Shown here: positions 1-5,430 of the stretch, in pieces
How the letters are laid out: every line of letters starts with the position of its first letter
How positions within the stretch are numbered: the stretch's first letter is position 1
Source of the DNA: a virus
Direction: 5' to 3' (one strand)
IMG/VR virus record: IMGVR_UViG_3300020457_000050
Location: 1-31,091 of that record
Length of the DNA: 31,091 bases
Made by a program: the position numbers and the translations under genes
Notes under the pieces: model-generated
Seen by the model: only the letters and a program-made list of their open reading frames with translations
Databases searched by the model: none
Told to the model about the DNA's origin: nothing

Positions 1-459
1 TCAGCAATGCAACCACAGTTTGAAGATGAAACTCCAATAAATCCTTTCGATCTATGGAAGGGTGCTAACTTTAAGATTAAAATCCAGACCATTGGTGGAT
101 ACTGGAACTATGATAAGAGTGAATTTGATGCACCATCAGTCCTAGGTGGACTAGAAGATGATGCACTTGAAGCAGTCTGGAAGTCTCAGCATTCTCTTAA
201 AGAGTTTACTGACCTTAAGAACTTCAAGAGTTATGAGGAGTTATCAGCACGTCTGAATATTGTGCTTAACAAGTCAGCAAGACCTGTAGTACAAACCAAC
301 GAGGAAGAAGAGGATTTAGTACCTCTTGCTAGTCCAGTTGTTAAAGCGGACCCTACTCCCACCAAAACCAGTGGGTTTGGTGCTAAAGTAGAAGAAATAG
401 AAGGGGCAGAGGATTCTCCAGACCTTTCTTATTTCGCATCCCTAGCCAACGAAGACTGA
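1..459 (+). CDS. gp32: gp32-like single-stranded DNA-binding protein, C-terminal part (5' end outside window)
   Basis: The reading frame is already open at base 1, so the ATG at 7 is internal and only the C-terminal ~150 residues are present. The visible part has the T4 gp32 layout: the end of the OB-fold core, with a stretch like INPFDLWKGANF followed by NYDKSEF, which matches the T4 gp32 NPF-WKGA / NYxKSxF region. Then comes a Pro/Thr-rich linker and an acidic tail (EEEEDL, DSPDL, ANED) of the kind gp32 uses to contact replication and recombination partners. The protein would coat ssDNA during replication, repair and recombination. The stop overlaps the start of the next gene by one base (TGATG), suggesting translational coupling. 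Confidence 0.9.
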   Translation, partial: SAMQPQFEDETPINPFDLWKGANFKIKIQTIGGYWNYDKSEFDAPSVLGGLEDDALEAVWKSQHSLKEFTDLKNFKSYEELSARLNIVLNKSARPVVQTNEEEEDLVPLASPVVKADPTPTKTSGFGAKVEEIEGAEDSPDLSYFASLANED

Positions 460-770
460 TGAAACGATTCGCATTTTTGCTCCTATTACTCCCACTAGCG
501 GTTCCTGCTAAGGCAGAAGCACTAACATGGAAAGAGTTTTGGGAGCCATTTGCGGATTCCTACCACCATGGACATTCCCATGGGTCTCCTCACTGGCAAG
601 ATTGGAGGTACGATCACCACCATCATAGACCCAGATACAGGAGATGTGAAAGAGTAGTTGATTATGAGAAGTGGATACCTGGTCATTGGGGCAGGTTATC
701 CAACGGTGATGAATATTATGTGGATGGCTACGTCAAGTCGTGGTCAGAGATACGTTGGTACAGATGTTGA
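459..770 (+). CDS. small secreted His-rich protein with WxxGHW motif
   Basis: A 103-residue protein with a clear signal peptide: a basic start (MKRF), a leucine-rich core (residues 6-15) and an AKA cleavage motif ending at residue 19. The mature part has two histidine clusters (residues 36-45 and 53-56), suggesting metal binding. It then has KWIPGHWGR and YYVDGYVKSW, which resemble the WxxGxW repeats of small bacterial envelope proteins. Two cysteines (C63, C103) could pair outside the cytoplasm. It starts within the gp32 stop codon and is followed by a terminator, so it is probably cotranscribed with gp32. The role is unknown. A periplasmic or envelope function in the infected cell is an inference from the signal peptide. 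Confidence 0.75.
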   Translation: MKRFAFLLLLLPLAVPAKAEALTWKEFWEPFADSYHHGHSHGSPHWQDWRYDHHHHRPRYRRCERVVDYEKWIPGHWGRLSNGDEYYVDGYVKSWSEIRWYRC

Positions 771-800
771 TATATTATTCGACTTTTTGAACAAGCAAAA

Positions 801-828
801 CCCCCGAAAAAATCGGGGGTATTTTTTT
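801..828. terminator. intrinsic terminator between convergent units, probably bidirectional
   Basis: A perfect 7-bp stem, CCCCCGA (801-807) with TCGGGGG (813-819), and a 5-base A loop. It is followed on the + strand by a run ending in seven T (820-828), and on the - strand by TTTT (797-800 complement). It lies between the + gene ending at 770 and the - gene ending at 850, so it can serve both. Confidence 0.9.
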
Positions 829-849
829 GTCTGAGAGGGTCGCTAGGTA

Positions 850-1752
850 TTAATACCCACTAGACCCAAATGAGTTACTTGTAGTATTATCCTGTTGATT
901 AGTTGTTGACGTGGAGGGTGATCCAGTACCTGCTGTGGTTACTGCCACTGTGCTTCCATCCGCTAAAACGTCACCTTCGCTAATAGTGGCACCATTAGTG
1001 TCAAACGTCCTAGATGAGTAATCCTCTTGAGCAGCAAATTCGATAGAACTGGTCTGACCGATATTTGTGCTATATGTTGGTTTAACGTTGATAAACTGCT
1101 CTTGGACAGTATCCTTAGAAAGCTTGATTTGCTCGAATTCTTCAGTTTCTTGATTTGGAAGATATTGGACTAATGACTCAAATTCCTCTACAAACGCTCC
1201 TAGGTATTCTCGCTTTAAAAGGTAAATATTGCGTTTTTGCTCATTTATCTCAGAATGGTATTCATAGTTAGAAACAGGTCTAACGGTTGCTTCCTTATCA
1301 TAGACGGTACCATCAGCAAAGCGATATGTGAAGGTTTCGGGCACTTGAGTCCCTTCCTTTAAAACCACTCTTCCTTGAGTATCCTTAATTCTTTGAGTTT
1401 CCCAGTGATGTATTGCATTTGCTTCATCATCACTTCCATAGGTACTTACAAGATATTCATATAACTCCCCTTCTTCCATGGGCCAATCTTCATACACATT
1501 GATGATATTATTGGTCAGTAGTACCACCCAGTCCATTGACATATCACCATAAAATTCCAATGCAACCTGATCTGGTCTTAAACCGTTTGGAATCGTATAT
1601 TGAGTAAAACCCAAAATAGAGTCTTCTAGGTTATCTCTGATTTTAATCCTTCTAAAGAGATTCTTACCTAAAGTATAAGGATCTACATTATTCTGTCTAT
1701 AACTGGATGTCCTTACATAGACATCAGGTAGAAATTTGAAGTAGTTTGACAT
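850..1752 (-). CDS. gp53: gp53-like baseplate wedge protein
   Basis: A 300-residue protein. The N-terminal ~210 residues follow T4 gp53: a start on the FKFLP-DVYVRT type, the FRRIKIRD segment, then the hallmark AxEFYGDMSMDWVVLLTNNI (residues ~64-84), equivalent to the T4 segment in which a tyrosine-glycine pair precedes YWVLLMCN. This is followed by the wedge region with EDWPM. T4 gp53 is 196 residues; the extra ~90 here form a Ser/Thr/Asn-rich, low-complexity tail (residues ~230-300). gp53 joins neighbouring baseplate wedges and completes the hexagonal baseplate. It is second in a two-gene minus-strand unit; its ATG shares one base with the gp48 stop. Function is assigned from family resemblance; the tail is unexplained. 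Confidence 0.85.
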   Translation of the reverse strand: MSNYFKFLPDVYVRTSSYRQNNVDPYTLGKNLFRRIKIRDNLEDSILGFTQYTIPNGLRPDQVALEFYGDMSMDWVVLLTNNIINVYEDWPMEEGELYEYLVSTYGSDDEANAIHHWETQRIKDTQGRVVLKEGTQVPETFTYRFADGTVYDKEATVRPVSNYEYHSEINEQKRNIYLLKREYLGAFVEEFESLVQYLPNQETEEFEQIKLSKDTVQEQFINVKPTYSTNIGQTSSIEFAAQEDYSSRTFDTNGATISEGDVLADGSTVAVTTAGTGSPSTSTTNQQDNTTSNSFGSSGY

Positions 1753-2873
1753 TAGGTATCACTCCTCGATGTTGCTCCTGGGGCGTTTCTGCGTCTACCA
1801 CCCCTTCTCCATGCTCTACGATTTGCCCAATAATTAGGATTTGACCTAGATCTGTCATTATTGGGATTTTCCCTTGCTGGGGCAGGAGTTCCAGGAGGGG
1901 TAACTGTTGGATATGGGAATGAGTTAGTTCCAATGTTGAAATAACCACTATTCCTTGATGTGACACTATCAAAGGATTCCTTCGTAAGGAATTGAGTTTC
2001 TTGGAAACTGAGAGTCATGTTATATGACGCAGGACCAAAATCGGTCAAATTATTGCCTGGAGTCCAAGATTGTAGTGATGAGTAATTCCCATCAGGTGCT
2101 AAATCTACATCTACACCTTTTAGTACCATTTTGGTTGGGAATTGCATTAATGCACTTAACATACCCCCACCTGAACCATATCCTGGGTTGGATATTGTTT
2201 CATCCTTACCATTATCGGTGTATCGTACCACAGCGATTCTAAAGTACTCAGGTAATGTCAACCAGTTATTACCATCCTTTCCAGGAAGCATTGCTTTCCT
2301 GAACGTGTCGATTATCTGGTATATGGTCTGGACATCAGTAGTACTTCTTGGTTGCATCTTGAATGAGAACGAGTGATTCCTGAAACTCGTGCCACTAAAG
2401 ATTGCTTCTTCATAAGGGTTGAATATTTTACCTTGAGTAAGTGCGGATAGGTCATTTCCACTTAAACTACTCATTCCTTGTCCAGTTACACCAACTGTTG
2501 CACTAATTGCTTTTGCTCCAGCACCAAATGCCAATGATGGTTTTGCTGCTTTTGCGAATTGTTTCAATTCACCTTTAAATGATGTACCTTCAAAATCACC
2601 ACCAGATTGCACTATCTTCTGTGCTGCACCAACTGCTGCTGCACCTGCTGGACCTAATGTAACATTCTTATACTCTGCTGTATATTTCTCACTTAACTTG
2701 TTGGGAAGATACAAATATACGGTATCAAGCATTTCATCGTGCTCGTGACCATAAATATCTATTTTAAGGTAATCAACCACTCTCGTCGGGAAAGCTGCTT
2801 CATCTTTAATAGCTTCTCTGCTATTGCGATTATTGGCTCCTAACGGTTTGGCTGTTGGGAATACTAACGTCAT
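1752..2873 (-). CDS. gp48: gp48-like baseplate tail-tube cap protein
   Basis: A 373-residue protein, close to T4 gp48 (364). The middle carries the tube-cap signature NPYEEAIFSGTSFRNHSFSF, then KMQPRST and a helix of the IIDTFRKAMLP type (residues ~150-200). This is the 'PrSxxEa..i..ii..fk..m.P' pattern of tube-fold baseplate proteins. The N-terminal region before it is Ala/Gly-rich (residues ~75-140). The C-terminal ~50 residues are Arg/Asn/Pro-rich and probably disordered. gp48 caps the baseplate hub and, with gp54, initiates tube polymerisation. The start ATG (2873-2871) shares a CATG with the divergent gp4 start. A minus-strand TATAAATA at 2937-2944, inside gp4, is the likely promoter. 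Confidence 0.87.
   Translation of the reverse strand: MTLVFPTAKPLGANNRNSREAIKDEAAFPTRVVDYLKIDIYGHEHDEMLDTVYLYLPNKLSEKYTAEYKNVTLGPAGAAAVGAAQKIVQSGGDFEGTSFKGELKQFAKAAKPSLAFGAGAKAISATVGVTGQGMSSLSGNDLSALTQGKIFNPYEEAIFSGTSFRNHSFSFKMQPRSTTDVQTIYQIIDTFRKAMLPGKDGNNWLTLPEYFRIAVVRYTDNGKDETISNPGYGSGGGMLSALMQFPTKMVLKGVDVDLAPDGNYSSLQSWTPGNNLTDFGPASYNMTLSFQETQFLTKESFDSVTSRNSGYFNIGTNSFPYPTVTPPGTPAPARENPNNDRSRSNPNYWANRRAWRRGGRRRNAPGATSRSDT
2750..2757 (+). promoter_or_regulatory. late promoter CATAAATA driving the gp4 operon
   Basis: An NATAAATA late-promoter octamer on the + strand, 115 bases upstream of the gp4 ATG, embedded in the N-terminal coding sequence of the divergent gp48 gene. No other candidate was seen closer to gp4. 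Confidence 0.55.
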
Positions 2874-3306
2874 GGCTTACAAAGGAATCTACAGACCTCA
2901 AAATAGACATAAGTATAAAGGTGATCCCACTAGGATTATTTATAGGAGTTTGTGGGAAAAAAAATTCATGCACTGGTGTGACAAGAATGTAAACGTATTG
3001 GAGTGGGGAAGTGAAGAAATTATCATACCTTACCGTAGTCCTGTGGACAACCGTCCTCATCGTTATTATCCCGATTTCTATGTTAAAGCGAGGACAAAAG
3101 ACGGAAGACTCGCAAAGAGCATTATCGAAATTAAACCTTATAAACAGACTCTCCCACCGAAACGTAAAAAGCAGAAGTCTAAGACCTTTTTAACTGAGGT
3201 AAAGACATATACCGTGAATCAGGCAAAATGGAGAGCAGCGAGGGCATATTGTGCAGATCGTAGAATGACATTCTTGGTACTGACAGAGCATCACCTAGGA
3301 GTATGA
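2872..3306 (+). CDS. gp4: gp4-like head completion nuclease
   Basis: A 144-residue protein (T4 gp4 is 150). It begins MAYKGIYRPQNRHKY and continues IIYRSLWEKKFMHWCD and WGSEEIIIPY, all very close to the T4 head-completion protein. A PD-(D/E)xK nuclease core is visible: P67-D68 in RYYPDFY and E86-I-K88 in IIEIKPY, as in TnsA-type endonucleases, to which this family is related. It acts in late head maturation before tail joining. A longer in-frame start exists at 2824, but MAYKGIY matches the family start. The chosen ATG shares its AT with the divergent gp48 start. It ends in an ATGA overlap with the next gene. Confidence 0.88.
   Translation: MAYKGIYRPQNRHKYKGDPTRIIYRSLWEKKFMHWCDKNVNVLEWGSEEIIIPYRSPVDNRPHRYYPDFYVKARTKDGRLAKSIIEIKPYKQTLPPKRKKQKSKTFLTEVKTYTVNQAKWRAARAYCADRRMTFLVLTEHHLGV
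2937..2944 (-). promoter_or_regulatory. late promoter TATAAATA driving gp48-gp53
   Basis: The + strand reads TATTTATA, giving the exact T4-type late promoter TATAAATA on the minus strand, 64 bases upstream of the gp48 start. It lies inside the coding sequence of the divergent gp4 gene. The assignment rests on motif plus position. Confidence 0.65.
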
Positions 3307-3782
3307 GTATTTTCACAGACGTTAAAGATTTAGCAGGAGGTGCCATGCAGAGTAAGTCATGGTATCGAGAGCAGTTGCAGTATGGATTGGAATCATATAC
3401 TGGTGCATTTACTCTGGGTGACATTATATTTTTTAATTACTCAGCAGCGACACCTAACCTACCATTCTGGGATACATTTCCTATGGTTAGGATTACTGAT
3501 GTAGACTACGATAAGATGCAGTTTTCAGGAGGTAATTTACACTATCTGAGACCTAGTAGTAGGAAAAGTATGGCAAATACATGGGCTGCTGGTAGTATTT
3601 CATATCCTATGCGTTGCCATCATAAATACTTTATGAGTAATGTGACAAGTGCATATAATGTACCTCAAGAGGAGTTGGAGGATATGACTCCACTACCTGT
3701 GGAACAGTTTGTTATTCAACCGCCTGGATTAGGGAAAACGTTGGAAGTACCTAGTCGGATTATATGGAGTAGACTTAAGTAA
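3303..3782 (+). CDS. conserved T4-like virion protein, function unknown
   Basis: A 159-residue protein starting in the stop codon of gp4 (ATGA, 4-base overlap). It has a GDIIFFNYSA block (residues ~40), then PFWDTFPMVRI and GGNLHYLRP. The pattern 'y-F-Y ... P-WDtFPmv ... G-NLHYL-P' is shared by a family of T4-like phage structural proteins that I recognise but cannot assign to a T4 gene with confidence. The acidic MTPLPVEQF segment sits near the C-terminus. No signal peptide or membrane segment is seen. Its place between gp4 and a tube-fold protein suggests a role in the neck, tail or baseplate; that is inference. Confidence 0.7.
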   Translation: MSIFTDVKDLAGGAMQSKSWYREQLQYGLESYTGAFTLGDIIFFNYSAATPNLPFWDTFPMVRITDVDYDKMQFSGGNLHYLRPSSRKSMANTWAAGSISYPMRCHHKYFMSNVTSAYNVPQEELEDMTPLPVEQFVIQPPGLGKTLEVPSRIIWSRLK

Positions 3783-4510
3783 TGGCAAATGGATTTACAA
3801 AGTTCCGTGAGTTAGTAGCTACAGGAGCGAAAGAACCAGCAAGGAGTAATCTGTACTCAGTGAGGATAGATTTACCTCAAGCACTTATGCTGAACGATCG
3901 TATATTAAGATCTAGACAGAGAGAGGTGTGGGAGTCTATTAATTATTTTGCTGATGATGTAACAGTTCCAGGTAAGAGAATTACTACTGGTCAGATAAGA
4001 GATGTAGGACAGCAACGTAATTTTGCTACTGATACTGCTGCTACAGACCTACAAGTGTCATTTATTGTTACAAAAGATCTAATACATAGAGAATTATTTG
4101 AGAAGTGGATGCAATATACTGCTAGTGATGCAGAGAATAGAGTAACAATATACGACGAATATGTAACTAATATTTTAATATCTAAATGGGAGCTAGGATC
4201 CAATATTGTCTGGAATGGTATAACCCAATCAGGCAAACAATACGAACAGAGATTAAATAGAGCGACAGGTGTATGGCAGATGTTTGGAGCATTCCCATAT
4301 GATATGTCAGCAATTAGTTTTAATAATGGACAAACTGATCTTATGAAATTAGATATATCTTTCTATTATGAGAGATATAGATTTGATACCATTGGTGGTG
4401 AGGGTACTCGTTTTGATGCGGGTGATCGTCATATCAACTTCTTTAACGAAAGTGCGAATATCATGGGATATGATGTTGAGCAGAAAGATGTTTCCTTCTA
4501 TGGTGTCTAA
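3782..4510 (+). CDS. gp54: tail-tube-fold protein, probable baseplate tube initiator (gp54-like)
   Basis: A 242-residue protein of the gp19/gp54 tube fold. It has an N-terminal strand with SNLYSVRIDLP, then FADDVTVPGKRI (the 'v..PG' tube hallmark) near residue 60, a TDLQVSFIV strand, the helix RELFEKWMQY, and C-terminal strands DISFYYERYRF. T4 gp54 is longer (320), so the exact equivalence is uncertain; a minor tube protein is the alternative. Initiators polymerise on the gp48-capped hub and template the tail tube. It abuts the preceding gene (ATG shares the final base of the previous stop). A 24-base AT-rich gap containing CTAAATAA follows before gp26. Confidence 0.65.
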   Translation: MANGFTKFRELVATGAKEPARSNLYSVRIDLPQALMLNDRILRSRQREVWESINYFADDVTVPGKRITTGQIRDVGQQRNFATDTAATDLQVSFIVTKDLIHRELFEKWMQYTASDAENRVTIYDEYVTNILISKWELGSNIVWNGITQSGKQYEQRLNRATGVWQMFGAFPYDMSAISFNNGQTDLMKLDISFYYERYRFDTIGGEGTRFDAGDRHINFFNESANIMGYDVEQKDVSFYGV

Positions 4511-4534
4511 ATAAAGATAATATAATTAATCGTT

Positions 4535-5239
4535 ATGCCTTTACCCAAGTTAGCCATACCTGAGTATGAAATGGAATTGCCTATTACAGGCAAGAAGTTA
4601 ACATACCGTCCCTTTCTAGTGAAAGAGGAGAAATTGCTTTATCTCGCTATGGAGTCGAACAACGACAAAGAGATGATTAAAGCAGTGAAGACAATTATTA
4701 AAAACTGCACCAGTTTGAAAGGAAAAGTTGAAGATCTCGCAACTTTCGAGATTGAATATATCTTCCTTAAGATCAGATCTAAGGCAGTTGGTGAGGTCAG
4801 TGAATTTAAGATTACTGCACCAGATGATGATACAACAAAGGTCGATGTGAGTATACCATTAGATAAGGTAGGAGTAGTTGTACCAGATGGACATACTAAC
4901 AAAATTGAGTTAGATGGTAATGTAGGTATTAAAATGAAGTATCCATCATTGGATGTATTCATTCAACAGAATCTTACTGATAATCCCGATATTGATGATA
5001 TTTTTAAACTTGCTGCTGGTTGTATAGACCAAGTATGGGATAAAGAAGAGGTATATGATACCTTTACTAAGGCAGAAGCACTTGACTTCCTAGAAGGACT
5101 CAACTCTGAGCAATTCCAGAAGGTACAAGATTTCTTCCAAACAATGCCTAAGTTAGCGTATACTATTCCAGTTTATAATCCTAAAACTAAGGTCACCAGT
5201 GAGCTACAGTTAGAAGGTCTAGCATCTTTTTTCGAGTAG
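4535..5239 (+). CDS. gp26: gp26-like baseplate hub/assembly protein; probable tail assembly chaperone G-type half
   Basis: A 234-residue protein. The N-terminus, with LTYRPFLVKEEKLLYLAMES then KTIIKNCTSL, is the T4 gp26 baseplate-protein family core; T4 gp26 is 208 residues. The C-terminus has an aromatic/acidic helix rich in F and E (LDFLEGLNSEQFQKV) and ends LASFFE. The last codons read TCT TTT TTC GAG TAG: the heptamer T_TTT_TTC (5227-5233) is in the zero frame and is a canonical -1 slippery site. Slippage would continue into the next ORF without meeting a stop. Placement directly before the tape-measure genes is the classical position of tail assembly chaperones. The hub role is known from T4; the chaperone role is inferred. 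Confidence 0.82.
   Translation: MPLPKLAIPEYEMELPITGKKLTYRPFLVKEEKLLYLAMESNNDKEMIKAVKTIIKNCTSLKGKVEDLATFEIEYIFLKIRSKAVGEVSEFKITAPDDDTTKVDVSIPLDKVGVVVPDGHTNKIELDGNVGIKMKYPSLDVFIQQNLTDNPDIDDIFKLAAGCIDQVWDKEEVYDTFTKAEALDFLEGLNSEQFQKVQDFFQTMPKLAYTIPVYNPKTKVTSELQLEGLASFFE
5227..5233 (+). promoter_or_regulatory. predicted -1 programmed ribosomal frameshift site T_TTT_TTC
   Basis: The heptamer TTTTTTC is aligned to the gp26 zero frame as T TTT TTC, two sense codons before the gp26 TAG. After a -1 slip the frame reads CGA GTA GCC CTA and then the ATG at 5245. The -1 frame is open from 5203 (TGA at 5200-5202) to 5430, so the shift can only happen in this short window. An SD-like AGAAGG lies at 5212-5217, nine bases upstream, as in bacterial -1 sites where such a motif stimulates shifting. 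The product would be a 298-residue fusion. Confidence 0.65.
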
Positions 5240-5244
5240 CCCTA

Positions 5245-5430
5245 ATGCATGATAGTCTTGAGAATTACTACAAGACTAACTTCGCATTAATGCAACACCA
5301 CAAGTACTCTCTAACAGAGTTGGAAAATATGATGCCTTGGGAACGTGATGTTTATGTGAATCTTCTTATTGCTCATATACAAGAGGAAGAGAGAAGGCAA
5401 AAAATGGAAGAAAACAAGATGTCCCTTTAA
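5245..5430 (+). CDS. small ORF, probable frameshift extension of gp26 (GT-type chaperone half)
   Basis: A 61-residue ORF with MHDSLENYYKTNFALMQ at the start and ENMMPWERDVYVNLLIAHI then EEERRQ at the end. This matches the short acidic/aromatic second half seen in tail assembly chaperone pairs (helix, 'mp-wE-d-y--ll--hi-eEe'). The first ATG at 5245 has no Shine-Dalgarno sequence, but the frame is open back to 5203 and is exactly -1 to gp26, so translation by frameshifting is more likely than independent initiation. It occupies the position of T4 gene 51, but T4 gp51 is much longer (249 residues), so I do not assign that name. It ends directly at the tape-measure ATG (TAAATG). Confidence 0.75.
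   Translation: MHDSLENYYKTNFALMQHHKYSLTELENMMPWERDVYVNLLIAHIQEEERRQKMEENKMSL

Noticed and set aside
1724-1972. 82-residue minus-strand ORF spanning the gp48/gp53 junction
   Set aside because: It overlaps both well-supported genes in another frame and has low-complexity composition.
2824-2871. Longer gp4 start (MRLLAPNG...)
   Set aside because: The extra 16 residues are read over the gp48 N-terminus, and the family begins with the MAYKGIY-type sequence at 2872.
4639-4962. 107-residue minus-strand ORF opposite gp26
   Set aside because: It is antisense to a clear gp26 family member, without promoter or ribosome-binding site.
5245-5430. Naming the small ORF gp51
   Set aside because: It is in the T4 gene 51 position but only 61 residues against 249, and I see no shared motif that I can name with confidence.
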